A stretch of DNA of 64,000 nt, from the NCBI RefSeq assembly GCF_019345465.1, contig NZ_JAHKRC010000007.1:62001-126000 (forward strand), in the 5' to 3' direction. Positions 55,266 through 64,000 of this stretch are shown one piece after another (position 1 is the first letter of the stretch; each line of letters opens with the position of its first letter). The translations under genes were made by a program, and so were the position numbers. The notes beneath the pieces were generated by a model. That model saw only the letters and a program-made list of their open reading frames with translations, was not told where the DNA came from and did no database searches. Origin of the DNA: Pseudomonas sp. NKUCC02_KPG (GTDB taxonomy: Bacteria > Pseudomonadota > Gammaproteobacteria > Pseudomonadales > Pseudomonadaceae).

Positions 55266-57263
55266 ATGAGTGTACCGATCACGCCTGAAACGTCTTCGAT
55301 CCGCATGAACCCGCCGGTATTTTACTTTGCCGCCGTGTTTATCCTGATCTTTGGCCTGGTGGTCATCGCCATGCCACAAGCGGCCGGTGAATGGCTGCTG
55401 GCCGCACAGAACTGGGCGGCCAATACGGTCGGCTGGTACTACATGTTAGCGATGACCCTGTATCTGATCTTCGTGGTCGTCACCGCCTTGTCCGGCTACG
55501 GCAAGATCAAGCTCGGTGCCGACCACGACGAACCCGAGTTCAGTTACCTGTCCTGGGCGGGCATGCTGTTCGCCGCCGGGATCAGCATCACGCTATTTTT
55601 CTTCTGTGTGTCCGAACCCCTGACCCATATGCTCGCCCCGCCCCAAGGCCCGGCCGGTACGTCAGAGGCTGCGCGCCAGGGCATGCAGCTGCTGTTCTTG
55701 CACTGGGGCCTGCATGGCTGGGGCGTGTTCGCCTTTGTGGGCATGGCGCTGGCCTACTTCGCCTACCGTCACAACCTGCCGCTGGCGCTGCGCTCGGCGC
55801 TCTACCCGCTGATCGGCAAGCGCATCAACGGGCCTATCGGCTATGCGGTGGATGGCTTCGGCATCATCGCCACCGTGTTTGGCCTGGGCGCCGACATGGG
55901 CTTTGGGGTGTTGCACCTCAACTCCGGGCTCGACTACCTGTTCGGCTTGCCGCATACCCAATGGGTGCAAGTGGGCCTGATCACGCTGATGATGGGCGCG
56001 GCAATTCTGGTGGCCATTGCGGGCGTCGATAAAGGCGTGCGGGTGATGTCCGACATCAACATGCTGCTGGCATGCGCGCTGCTGCTGTTTGTGCTGTTCG
56101 CAGGCCCCACCCAGCATCTGCTCAACACCCTGGTGCAAAACATCGGTGACTATCTTGGCGCCTTGCCGACCAAGAGTTTCGACGTGTACGCCTATGACAA
56201 ACCCAGCGACTGGCTGGGCGGCTGGACGGTGTTCTACTGGGCCTGGTGGATCGCATGGTCGCCGTTTGTGGGCCTGTTCATTGCGCGTATTTCACGGGGC
56301 CGTACCATCCGCGAGTTCGTGTTCGGCGTACTGCTGATTCCGTTGGGCTTCACCCTGGCGTGGATGTCGATTTTCGGCAACAGCGCCATTGATCAGGTGC
56401 TCAACCACGGCATGGTTGCCCTCGGCCAGTCTGCCATCGACGACCCGTCGCGCACGCTGTACCTGCTGCTGGAGACCTACCCGTGGAGCCGGACCGTGAT
56501 TGCGGTGACGGTGTTTATCAGCTTTGTGTTCTTCGTGACCTCGGCCGACTCCGGCACCGTGGTGCTGTCCACCCTCTCGGCGCGTGGCAATAACGCGGAT
56601 GAGGACGGCCCTAAATGGCTGCGGGTGTTCTGGGGTGCGATGACGGCGCTGGTTACCAGTGCGCTGCTGTTCTCGGGCAGTATCGATGCGCTCAAGTCAG
56701 CGGTGGTGCTGACCTCGCTGCCGTTCTCGCTGATTTTGCTGCTGATGATGTGGGGCCTGCATAAGGCGTTCTACCTTGAGTCGCAAAAGCAGATTGCGCA
56801 GATGCACTCCCTGGCGCCGGTTTCGCACTCCCGTCGCGGCGGTTGGCGTCAGCGCTTGAGCCAGGCCGTGCACTTCCCGTCCCGTGACGAGGTGTATCGC
56901 TTCATGGATACCACCGTGCGCCCGGCGATTGAAGAAGTGAGCGCGGTGTTCCTGGAGAAAGGCCTGAATGTCGTCACCCAGCCGGACCCGGCCAACGACA
57001 ACGTGAGCCTGGAAATCGGCCACGGCGACGAACATCCGTTCATCTACCAGGTGCAGATGCGTGGCTACTTCACGCCTTCCTTCGCCCGTGGTGGCTTTGG
57101 CAAAAAAGAGCAACTGCGAAACCGCCGTTACTACCGCGCTGAGGTGCATTTGGCCGAAGGCAGTCAGGATTACGACCTGACGGGCTACACCAAAGAGCAA
57201 ATCATCAACGACATCCTCGACCAGTACGAACGTCATATGCAGTTTTTGCATTTGGTGCGGTGA
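55266..57263 (+). CDS. betT: BCCT-family choline transporter
   Basis: 665 aa. About twelve membrane segments; the BCCT signature with Trp-rich segment is WTVFYWAWWIAWSPFVGLFIARISRGRTIREFV (given here in parts: WTVFYWAWWIAWSPF, then VGLFIARISRGR). The C-terminal cytoplasmic domain (about 520-665) is long, a trait of osmosensing BetT. It imports choline, driven by protons, for glycine betaine synthesis. betA/betB/betI are not in the window. Confidence 0.92.
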   Translation: MSVPITPETSSIRMNPPVFYFAAVFILIFGLVVIAMPQAAGEWLLAAQNWAANTVGWYYMLAMTLYLIFVVVTALSGYGKIKLGADHDEPEFSYLSWAGMLFAAGISITLFFFCVSEPLTHMLAPPQGPAGTSEAARQGMQLLFLHWGLHGWGVFAFVGMALAYFAYRHNLPLALRSALYPLIGKRINGPIGYAVDGFGIIATVFGLGADMGFGVLHLNSGLDYLFGLPHTQWVQVGLITLMMGAAILVAIAGVDKGVRVMSDINMLLACALLLFVLFAGPTQHLLNTLVQNIGDYLGALPTKSFDVYAYDKPSDWLGGWTVFYWAWWIAWSPFVGLFIARISRGRTIREFVFGVLLIPLGFTLAWMSIFGNSAIDQVLNHGMVALGQSAIDDPSRTLYLLLETYPWSRTVIAVTVFISFVFFVTSADSGTVVLSTLSARGNNADEDGPKWLRVFWGAMTALVTSALLFSGSIDALKSAVVLTSLPFSLILLLMMWGLHKAFYLESQKQIAQMHSLAPVSHSRRGGWRQRLSQAVHFPSRDEVYRFMDTTVRPAIEEVSAVFLEKGLNVVTQPDPANDNVSLEIGHGDEHPFIYQVQMRGYFTPSFARGGFGKKEQLRNRRYYRAEVHLAEGSQDYDLTGYTKEQIINDILDQYERHMQFLHLVR

Positions 57264-57267
57264 CAGC

Positions 57268-57296
57268 CAAGGCCCGCCTGCAATGGGCGGGCCTTG
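57268..57296 (+). terminator. Terminator of betT
   Basis: CAAGGCCCGCC, loop TGCAATG, GGCGGGCCTTG, then ATTTTG. Eleven-base stem, five bases after the betT stop. Confidence 0.9.
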
Positions 57297-57335
57297 ATTT
57301 TGTAGTTGCTGCTACGGGGGGCGACTCTAAAGAAA

Positions 57336-57464
57336 TTACAGGGATAGCGATCTGACAGTTTCATCGCGTTTTGGCAGATCCAGTTCCACGTATCCGGCTT
57401 TCTCGAAGCGTTTATGGATACGGCTGCCCAGCCCTCTGTTCTGCTGCTTGTTGTTTTTGCTCAT
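57336..57464 (-). CDS. Small basic protein, third gene of the toxin-antitoxin locus
   Basis: 42 aa, read by hand: MSKNNKQQNRGLGSRIHKRF, then EKAGYVELDLPKRDETVRSLSL. Its ATG overlaps the toxin stop by four bases (ATGA), so it would be translated by coupling. It is Lys/Arg/Asn-rich and has no motif I know. The overlap and shared strand suggest it belongs to the operon; whether it is made is not shown. Confidence 0.55.
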   Translation of the reverse strand: MSKNNKQQNRGLGSRIHKRFEKAGYVELDLPKRDETVRSLSL

Positions 57465-57730
57465 GGATATTCCTGCCTTGCGTGCAGAACGGTGACTATC
57501 TCGATCCGATTCGTGACTCTGTAGACCACCAGGTAATTGGGATGCACGACAATTTCCCGAGTCCCGGGTACTCGACCGAATCTATACAAATAGGGATGCT
57601 GAGGTAGAGCGGATATAGCAGCTTCAATGTTCTTGTAGAGCTCACTGGCCGCGACAAGATGGCGGTCGCTGATGTACTCAAGGATCTCGCTGAGTTGAGC
57701 CCGAGCAAGGGGCCGTCACTCAAACAGCAT
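57461..57730 (-). pseudogene. ParE/RelE-type toxin with an in-frame stop at codon 5
   Basis: Read by hand on the minus strand from an ATG at 57730 that overlaps the antitoxin end by 11 bases: M-L-F-E, then TGA (57716-57718), then RPLARAQLSEILEYISDRHL through to the stop at 57461. The 85 residues after the stop are intact and match the ParE toxin fold: RFGRVPGTREIVVHPNYLVV and VLHARQEYP at the end. The position of the TGA is where the family has Trp (E-W-R-P), so a TGG to TGA change is likely. Without readthrough or an internal start no toxin is made. Confidence 0.75.
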
Positions 57731-57911
57731 CGCGCTCTTTGCGTTTTGACTCGATCAGGGCCTGCATCTGGGCCATTACTTGATCGTGGGGGATACCCGG
57801 GCGCGGATCATCAAGTGCGGCCTGTACCTTGGCTCGGAACCAGCGATCATAACTGGCGGCCTGCTCTTCGGTTTCGAACTCTGAAACGATCGGGGAAAGG
57901 TGGGCGCTCAT
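57720..57911 (-). CDS. RelB/StbD-type antitoxin
   Basis: 63 aa from the ATG at 57911, GGAGGTCTCC upstream. MSAHLSPIVSEFETEEQAAS is the start, then YDRWFRAKVQAALDDPRPGI, a helical antitoxin of the type paired with ParE/RelE toxins. Longer upstream reading adds an unlikely N terminus. It is intact even though the toxin is interrupted, and keeps its overlap with it. Confidence 0.85.
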   Translation of the reverse strand: MSAHLSPIVSEFETEEQAASYDRWFRAKVQAALDDPRPGIPHDQVMAQMQALIESKRKERDAV

Positions 57912-58010
57912 GGAGACCTCCTGCGAGGGTGCCTTTGAGTCTAATCCGTCCACCGCTTGCTGTCTTTGTAGCCACGACGAAGTGCACCTCAAGGGGTGTT
58001 TTTCAGCCAC

Positions 58011-58044
58011 AAAAAACCCCGAAGGGCTCACACCTTTCGGGGTT
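58011..58044 (-). terminator. Terminator of the ssu operon
   Basis: On the minus strand AACCCCGAAAGG, short loop, CCTTCGGGGTTTTTT: a stem with one bulge and a T-run, after the ssuF stop. A DnaA box (58044-58052) lies at its edge. Confidence 0.9.
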
Positions 58045-58060
58045 GTGGATAAACCACGGT

Positions 58061-58276
58061 TTACAGCTTGGCGATGGACACTTCGGTGGATTTTACAAAC
58101 GCGATCACTTCGCTGCCGACCACCAGTTCCAGCTCTTTGACCGAGCGGGTGGTGATCACGGAGGTCACGATGCCCGATGCGGTCTGTACGTCGATTTCCG
58201 ACAGCACGTCGCCCAGCACGATTTCCTTGATGTGGCCTTTGAACTGGTTGCGAACGTTGATGGCTTTAATGGTCAT
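58061..58276 (-). CDS. ssuF: TOBE-domain molybdopterin-binding protein SsuF
   Basis: 71 aa from the ATG at 58276 (MTIKAINVRNQFKGHIKEIV), a single TOBE/Mop domain (LGDVLSEIDVQTASGIVTSV, then ITTRSVKELELVVGSEVIAFVKST). In P. putida the homologous ssuF is the last gene of ssuEADCBF and is required for growth on some sulfonates. Longer upstream frame is not used. Confidence 0.93.
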   Translation of the reverse strand: MTIKAINVRNQFKGHIKEIVLGDVLSEIDVQTASGIVTSVITTRSVKELELVVGSEVIAFVKSTEVSIAKL

Positions 58277-58310
58277 GGTGTCGATTCCTGTCTTGGGATA
58301 GAAAGTGGTT

Positions 58311-59117
58311 TTATTGCGCCCAGCGCAGTTGCGTAGGCAGCGGTGCAACGGGTTCCGGCTCAGGTGGCGAGCCAGGCAGTGCGAGAACACGGTTCAGTAC
58401 TTCGGTTTCCAGTGCGGCCAGGCGGTGCGAGCCGCGTACCCGAGGGCGTTGCAGATCGACGGTGAGGTCAAGCCCCACCTGCCCTTCTTCAATCAAAATC
58501 ACCCGGTCAGCAATCGCGACGGCTTCGCTGACGTCGTGTGTCACCAGCAACACGGTAAAACCATGCTGGCGCCACAGGCGTTCGATCAGGTCCTGCATTT
58601 CAATCCGGGTCAGGGCATCCAGCGCGCCCAGCGGTTCGTCGAGCAGCAGCAAGCGCGGCTGGTGGATCAGGGCGCGGGCCAGGGCCACACGCTGTTTTTG
58701 CCCGCCCGACAGTGCTGCTGGCCATTCATTGGCGCGTTCGGCCAGGCCGACTTCTTCCAGTGCCTTGAGCGCTTTGGGGCGCCAGTCGCCTTTAAGGCCA
58801 AGGCCCACGTTGTCGATGACTTTTTTCCAGGGCAGCAAACGTGCTTCCTGAAACATCAGTCGCGTGTCTTCACGGGCCGCTTGCAGCGGTGCGCTACCGG
58901 CCAGCAATTGGCCGGCGGTGGGCTGGTCTAGCCCGGCCAGCAGGCGCATCAGGGTGCTTTTGCCGCAACCGCTGCGCCCGACAATGGCGACAAATTGCCC
59001 CGCCGGGATATGCAGATTGATCTCTCGCAGCACCAGCCGCTCGCCGAAGGCTTTTTGCAGGCCGTTGATGGCCAGCGGGATGCCCTGGCGCAAACGTGGA
59101 GGTTGTTGAGCTGTCAT
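58311..59117 (-). CDS. ssuB: Aliphatic sulfonate ABC transporter ATPase SsuB
   Basis: 268 aa. Walker [10 protein letters not shown] (about 48-56), Q-loop [11 protein letters not shown], signature [15 protein letters not shown], Walker [13 protein letters not shown]. Powers sulfonate import with SsuA and SsuC. It overlaps the ssuC end by four bases. Confidence 0.96.
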   Translation of the reverse strand: MTAQQPPRLRQGIPLAINGLQKAFGERLVLREINLHIPAGQFVAIVGRSGCGKSTLMRLLAGLDQPTAGQLLAGSAPLQAAREDTRLMFQEARLLPWKKVIDNVGLGLKGDWRPKALKALEEVGLAERANEWPAALSGGQKQRVALARALIHQPRLLLLDEPLGALDALTRIEMQDLIERLWRQHGFTVLLVTHDVSEAVAIADRVILIEEGQVGLDLTVDLQRPRVRGSHRLAALETEVLNRVLALPGSPPEPEPVAPLPTQLRWAQ

Positions 59118-59920
59118 GCTGCACCGCCTTTAACGACTTGATACGCCGGGTGCCAGCGCAACCAGATGCGCTCCAGACCACGGGCCGCGGTATCGGCCAG
59201 CTTGCCGAGCACGGCGTACAAAACAATTGCCAGCACCACCACGTCGGTTTGCAGGAACTCCCGGGCGTTCATCGCCAGGTAGCCGATGCCGGAGCTGGCG
59301 GAGATGGTTTCGGCCACGATCAACGTCAGCCACATAAAGCCCAGGGCAAAGCGCACGCCCACCAGGATCGAAGGCAACGCCCCCGGCAAGATCACCTGCC
59401 AGAACAGGCTGAAACCGGACAACCCGTAGTTGCGCGCCATCTCGACCAGCGCCGGGTCGACGTTGCGGATGCCGTGGTAGGTGTTGAGGTAGATCGGGAA
59501 TAAAGTCCCCAGTGCTACCAGAAAAATCTTCGCCGACTCATCGATACCGAACCACAGGATGACCAGCGGAATCAGCGCCAGGTGCGGCACGTTGCGGATC
59601 ATTTGTACCGAGCTGTCGAGCAGGCGTTCGCCCCATTTCGACAGGCCGGTAATAAAGCCCAGCGCCAGGCCGATGCTGCCGCCGATGGCAAAGCCCAATC
59701 CGGCACGCCAGCCGCTGATGGCCAGGTGTTTCCAGATTTCGCCACTGCGTACCAGCTCGATCCCGGCCGTGATCACGGCACTGGGGGCGGGCAGGATGCG
59801 TGTCGACAACCAGCCCGCCGACACGGACAGCTGCCATACCGCCAGCAGCAACACAGGCAAGGCCCAGGGCGCCAGGGTGTGACCGATTTTATTGAGGCCC
59901 GAGGCCTTGCCTGAACTCAT
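59114..59920 (-). CDS. ssuC: Aliphatic sulfonate ABC transporter permease SsuC
   Basis: 268 aa from the ATG at 59920 ([20 protein letters not shown]). Hydrophobic permease with the binding-protein-dependent transport motif (EAA-like) at [24 protein letters not shown]. Forms the membrane channel with SsuB. Seven bases after ssuD. Confidence 0.96.
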   Translation of the reverse strand: MSSGKASGLNKIGHTLAPWALPVLLLAVWQLSVSAGWLSTRILPAPSAVITAGIELVRSGEIWKHLAISGWRAGLGFAIGGSIGLALGFITGLSKWGERLLDSSVQMIRNVPHLALIPLVILWFGIDESAKIFLVALGTLFPIYLNTYHGIRNVDPALVEMARNYGLSGFSLFWQVILPGALPSILVGVRFALGFMWLTLIVAETISASSGIGYLAMNAREFLQTDVVVLAIVLYAVLGKLADTAARGLERIWLRWHPAYQVVKGGAA

Positions 59921-59927
59921 GGCGACC

Positions 59928-61076
59928 TCAGCTCTGCGACGCGGCTTTAGGGAGAATGTCATTGGCGACCATTTCGCCAAACGGGCTCACGTAGCTGGCG
60001 CCTTTTGGCAGTTCCGGGCGCTCGATATCCAGGTGCGGGAACAGCAGTTCGGCAACGCGGTACGACTCTTCCAGGTGGGGATAACCCGAGAAGATAAAGG
60101 TGTCGATGCCAAGGTCGGCGTATTCCTGAACCCGGGCTGCCACGGTTGGGCCGTCACCGACCAGTGCCGTGCCGGCACCGCCACGCACCAGGCCCACGCC
60201 GGCCCACAGGTTGGGGCTGACTTCGAGGTTGTCGCGGCTACCGCCATGCAGGGCGGCCATGCGTTGCTGGCCGACCGAGTCGAAGCGCGACAGCGAGGCT
60301 TGAGCGCGGGCGATGGTGTCGTCATCCAGATGGGAAATAAGTTTGTCGGCGGCTTTCCATGCCTCTTCGTTGGTTTCACGCACGATCACGTGCAGACGAA
60401 TGCCGAAGCGTACGGTGCGGCCCAGCTTGGCGGCCTTGGCACGTACCTGTTCGATTTTCTCGGCGACGGCGGCCGGTGGCTCGCCCCAGGTCAGCACCAT
60501 TTCAACTTGTTCGGCAGCCAGGTCTTGCGCAGCTTCCGACGATCCACCGAAGTACAGCGGCGGGCGCGGCTGCTGGATCGGCGGGTAAAGCAGTTTTGCG
60601 CCTTTGACGGTGATGTGTTCGCCGTCGTAGTCCACGGTTTCGCCTTCGAGCACACGACGCCAGATGCGGGTGAACTCCACCGAGGCCTGATAACGCTCTT
60701 CGTGGCTGAGGAACAGGCCATCACCGGCCAGTTCCTCCGGGTCGCCGCCAGTCACCAGGTTAAACAGTGCGCGGCCACCGGACAGACGGTCCAGGGTCGC
60801 GGCCTGACGTGCCGCCACCGTGGGCGAGACAATGCCAGGGCGCAGGGCCACCAGAAACTTCAGGCGCTGGGTAACGGGGATCAGCGCTGCGGCCACCAAC
60901 CAGGAGTCTTCGCACGAACGTCCTGTCGGAATCAGTACTCCGCCAAAGCCCAGACGGTCTGCGGCCTGTGCGACTTGTTGCAGGTAGCCGTAGTCAACGG
61001 CACGAGCGCCTTCGGAGGTGCCAAGGTAATGGCCGTCACCGTGGGTAGGCAGGAACCAGAAAATATTGAGGCTCAT
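59928..61076 (-). CDS. ssuD: FMNH2-dependent alkanesulfonate monooxygenase SsuD
   Basis: 382 aa, the standard length. [20 protein letters not shown] at the start and the bacterial luciferase-like TIM barrel ([41 protein letters not shown]). It releases sulfite from alkanesulfonates, using FMNH2 from SsuE. Confidence 0.98.
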   Translation of the reverse strand: MSLNIFWFLPTHGDGHYLGTSEGARAVDYGYLQQVAQAADRLGFGGVLIPTGRSCEDSWLVAAALIPVTQRLKFLVALRPGIVSPTVAARQAATLDRLSGGRALFNLVTGGDPEELAGDGLFLSHEERYQASVEFTRIWRRVLEGETVDYDGEHITVKGAKLLYPPIQQPRPPLYFGGSSEAAQDLAAEQVEMVLTWGEPPAAVAEKIEQVRAKAAKLGRTVRFGIRLHVIVRETNEEAWKAADKLISHLDDDTIARAQASLSRFDSVGQQRMAALHGGSRDNLEVSPNLWAGVGLVRGGAGTALVGDGPTVAARVQEYADLGIDTFIFSGYPHLEESYRVAELLFPHLDIERPELPKGASYVSPFGEMVANDILPKAASQS

Positions 61077-61107
61077 GGAGTGGTCTCCTAAATGGGGGCA
61101 GCAAGCG

Positions 61108-62073
61108 TTAGTTGGCTTTGGCCAGATTGGCCGGGGGCGTCCAGATCACGTCTTTCACAACCAGCGGCTTGGGGATCAACTTGAGTTGGTAAAAGGTGTC
61201 AGCGATTTTTTGCTGCGCGTTGACCACTTCAGGGGTCAGAAACTGTGCCCCATAGCCTTGGCGTTTGACCGCTGTCAGGGTGATTTCAGGAGACAGGCCC
61301 AACAGGGGCGCGACTTGTTGGGTCACGTCGTCAGGGTGGGCTTTGGCCCATTCGCCAATGTTGCGCACTTCATCGACCAGGGTTTCGATCACCTTGGGAT
61401 GCTGTTCGGCATAAGGCTTGGTGGCCAGATAGAACTGATGGTTGTCGGCGATACCGCTGGCGTCACGCAGGGTGCGCGCTTGCAGCTGTTGTTCGGCGGC
61501 GGCCTGGTACGGGTCCCAGATCACCCAGGCATCGACACTGCCGCGCTCGAAAGCGGCGCGGGCATCGGCGGGTGGCAGGAACACGGTCTGGATATCGGTG
61601 TATTTCAGGCCAGCGTCTTCAAGGGCCCGCACCAGCAGGTAGTGAACGTTGGAGCCTTTGTTGAGCACGACCTTTTTGCCTTTGAGGTCTTTGACCGAGG
61701 TGATCGGTGAGTCCTTGGGCACCAGAATCGCTTCGCTGGTAGGGGCTGGTGGCTCGTAGGCCACGTAGAGCAGGTCGGCGCCGGCGGCCTGGGCGAACAC
61801 GGGCGGGGTTTCGCCGGTCACGCCGAAGTCGATGGAGCCCACGTTCAGGCCCTCAAGCAGTTGCGGGCCGCCGGGGAATTCGGTCCATTGCACGTCAACG
61901 CCCTGCTCGGCCAGACGCTTTTCCAGCGTGCCTTTGGCCTTGAGCAGCATCAGCGTGCCGTATTTTTGATAACCGATGCGCAGGGTATCGGCTTGAGCCT
62001 GGGTAACAGCGCCGAAGGACACAGCCGCAGCTAACAGTGCGACCAGACCGCGACGCAAAATGACAGGGCGCAT
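61108..62073 (-). CDS. ssuA: Sulfonate ABC transporter substrate-binding protein SsuA
   Basis: 321 aa. Signal peptide [20 protein letters not shown] with cleavage probably after AQA, then [20 protein letters not shown], the SsuA/TauA-like start. Periplasmic binding of alkanesulfonates for delivery to SsuBC. A 31-base gap to ssuD. Confidence 0.97.
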   Translation of the reverse strand: MRPVILRRGLVALLAAAVSFGAVTQAQADTLRIGYQKYGTLMLLKAKGTLEKRLAEQGVDVQWTEFPGGPQLLEGLNVGSIDFGVTGETPPVFAQAAGADLLYVAYEPPAPTSEAILVPKDSPITSVKDLKGKKVVLNKGSNVHYLLVRALEDAGLKYTDIQTVFLPPADARAAFERGSVDAWVIWDPYQAAAEQQLQARTLRDASGIADNHQFYLATKPYAEQHPKVIETLVDEVRNIGEWAKAHPDDVTQQVAPLLGLSPEITLTAVKRQGYGAQFLTPEVVNAQQKIADTFYQLKLIPKPLVVKDVIWTPPANLAKAN

Positions 62074-62173
62074 GGCGCTCTCCTTTTGAGGTTCGAGATT
62101 CGGGTAGCACCTGCCGAGCCGTTAGCGGATCAGTAAGGTGGTGAAGCGTGTTGCTGTCTGTGGGGATCTTGCT

Positions 62174-62767
62174 TTAAATGCTCCAGCGAGCCGTGACCAG
62201 GCGCTCGTTGAGGATGCCGGGATCCAGTGGTTTGGGGCGTCGCGCCAGGGCGCTGTAGAACTGTTCAAGGGATTCGTTCATGCGCTGTTCCAGCACGGGC
62301 ACCAGTTGCGCTTGTGCGCTGCCTTCGCCGTAAGCGATCTGGCTGTCTTCGGCAAAAATGCCGTGCAGCATTTCCTGAGCCTTGAGCGCCGACAGTACGG
62401 GCTTGAGTGCGTAGTCCACGGCCAGCATATGGGCGATGCTGCCACCGGTGGCGATGGGCAACACCACTTTGTGGCTCAGGGCGCGCTCGGGCAGCAAGTC
62501 GAGTACGGTTTTGAGTGCGCCGCTGAACGAGGCCTTGTAAACCGGCGTCGCAATCACCAGGCCGTCGGCGTTTTCAATCTGTTGTAGCAGGTCGATAATT
62601 TTTGGGCTGTCGAAGCGTGCGTGCAGCAAGTCTTCGGCCGGGAAATCACGTACCTGATAACTCACCACTTCGACGCCTTGCTGGTTGAGCCAGCGTTTGG
62701 CGTGCTCCAGCAACACTCCCGAACGGGATCGTTGGCTTGGGCTTCCTCCGAGTGTCACGACCAGCAT
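62174..62767 (-). CDS. ssuE: NAD(P)H-dependent FMN reductase SsuE
   Basis: 197 aa. Flavodoxin-like fold: [20 protein letters not shown] (phosphate-binding start) and [25 protein letters not shown]. It supplies FMNH2 to SsuD. First gene of the operon; AAGGAAACG upstream. Gap of 100 bases to ssuA. Confidence 0.96.
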   Translation of the reverse strand: MLVVTLGGSPSQRSRSGVLLEHAKRWLNQQGVEVVSYQVRDFPAEDLLHARFDSPKIIDLLQQIENADGLVIATPVYKASFSGALKTVLDLLPERALSHKVVLPIATGGSIAHMLAVDYALKPVLSALKAQEMLHGIFAEDSQIAYGEGSAQAQLVPVLEQRMNESLEQFYSALARRPKPLDPGILNERLVTARWSI

Positions 62768-62918
62768 CTAGACGTTTCCTTGAATGAATATGTGCAATTC
62801 GCTGTTAGCGTTTTCGCTTGAGTGAACAGACCTTAACAGGTGATTTATATATCTATAAATCATATTTATTCATTTGTTTATTCTTAAAATGCATATGCGA
62901 TTTTGTTAAATGAAACGC
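62768..62918 (-). promoter_or_regulatory. ssu operon promoter region with a palindrome
   Basis: AT-rich. TGATTTATA and TATAAATCA enclose TATC at 62841-62862, a 9-bp-arm palindrome, possible site for CysB or another sulfur regulator. No sure -35/-10 pair could be set. Confidence 0.55.
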
Positions 62919-62947
62919 AAAAAAAAGGCCGTCGAAACGGCCAAAAA
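62919..62947 (-). terminator. Terminator of lsfA
   Basis: Minus strand GGCCGT, loop TTCG, ACGGCC, then eight T. UUCG-type loop. The B-family repeat lies between it and the lsfA stop. Confidence 0.92.
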
Positions 62948-62973
62948 CCCTGTGGAAGACACTGGCAAACTGA

Positions 62974-63052
62974 GTAGTCGCTGCCGTAGGCTGCGAAGGA
63001 TTGCGCAGCAACCCGTTTATCCGAGTCGCCTCAGTCCTTCGCAGCCTGCGGG
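62974..63052. repeat. Inverted repeat, family B copy 4 (degenerate)
   Basis: Left arm GTAGTCGCTGCCGTAGGCTG clear; right arm eroded (CGCAGCCTGCGGG). Between lsfA and its terminator. Confidence 0.75.
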
Positions 63053-63060
63053 TGTATGGA

Positions 63061-63699
<639 letters not shown>

Positions 63700-64000
63700 G
63701 GTGCAGTTCCTTTTTATAGGGAATGGCAGGGCGTGATGGCTTTACTCTGCCTGCGTCACGAGTTAATTAAAAAGAATAAATATCGATTTGGTTAGGTCTG
63801 AATGGAATATTAAAAACTGTTTCATTGGACGCAACAATGCACCAGGTCCAGTCTGGACTCAGTTGGGCAAGGGGAGCGGCAGGGAGCTGCGACATTTGAA
63901 TGTGTTGCGAATTGACCGTTCAGGTCTTCGGTAAACACCCTGCCCGGCATTGCGCCGGGCAGGATTTTTCTAACCTTTGATCTACACCAGGCTTACAGCA
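63700..64000. other. Right-edge intergenic region with a hairpin
   Basis: AT-rich lsfA promoter region (63760-63830), a short palindrome GTCCAG-T-CTGGAC (63846-63858), and a hairpin CCTGCCCGGC / GCCGGGCAGG (63939-63963) followed by ATTTTT. The neighbouring gene on the right is not in the window. Confidence 0.6.

Noticed and set aside
57391..57405. GTTCCACGTA half-site of parS near the third TA ORF
   Set aside because: Only the left half matches; the palindrome is not completed.
57496..57723. Open frame of 75 codons on the minus strand over the toxin gene
   Set aside because: It starts inside the antitoxin end but in the wrong frame; its protein lacks any ParE features, which appear in the frame interrupted by the stop.

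Overview
The window is a piece of a Pseudomonas chromosome centred on the replication origin. Gene order and protein sequences match the genus closely: glmS-glmR-glmU, atpIBEFHAGDC, parAB-rsmG-mnmG, mnmE-yidC-yidD-rnpA-rpmH, oriC, dnaA-dnaN-recF-gyrB, then plsC-gmhB-glyS-glyQ-tag-trkA-rsmB-fmt-def-dprA-tsaC-qor-hemF-aroE. The GyrB sequence (805 aa, TTG start) and the REP families point to the P. fluorescens lineage rather than P. aeruginosa. I cannot name a species from sequence alone.

Layout. 1-4.9 kb is an accessory flank: the end of a cardiolipin synthase, a small exported protein, a cyclopropane fatty acid synthase, a beta-lactamase-fold serine hydrolase and a GNAT-Rnk fusion. 4.9-9.2 kb makes UDP-GlcNAc (GlmS, GlmU, regulator GlmR) and carries the predicted Tn7 target after glmS. 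9.2-16.5 kb is the F1Fo ATP synthase operon. 16.5-20.8 kb holds chromosome segregation (ParA, ParB) and RNA modification (RsmG, MnmG). An ABC-F ATPase gene and mnmE follow, then the yidC-yidD-rnpA-rpmH cluster, with genes left of the origin pointing left. oriC lies at about 27.2-27.55 kb, and dnaA-dnaN-recF-gyrB read rightwards from it, so both arms are mostly co-oriented with replication near the origin.

Right of gyrB, a LysR regulator, a GMC oxidoreductase and an MHS-type transporter form a small accessory cassette set into the core cluster. The core then resumes from plsC to aroE, with one conspicuous gap: the LysM gene expected between def and dprA is absent. 54.6-58 kb is accessory again: a DOPA-dioxygenase-like protein, a BCCT choline transporter with a BetI-like operator, and a small toxin-antitoxin locus whose toxin gene is interrupted by a stop codon. 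The right end carries the sulfonate utilisation operon ssuEADCBF and the 1-Cys peroxiredoxin gene lsfA, which together belong to the sulfate-starvation response.

Signals running across genes are the most unusual part. Perfect 9-bp DnaA boxes occur about 24 times by eye, in at least three intergenic clusters and inside many genes. One perfect parS lies inside recF and a degenerate one inside trkA. Two families of long inverted REP-like repeats are scattered right of the origin, plus one copy to its left. Four of the gaps between atp genes hold stem-loops. No new multi-gene defence or biosynthetic system is visible. The best candidates for something undescribed are the toxin-antitoxin locus with its third small ORF, the DnaA-box density, and the hairpin pattern of the atp operon.
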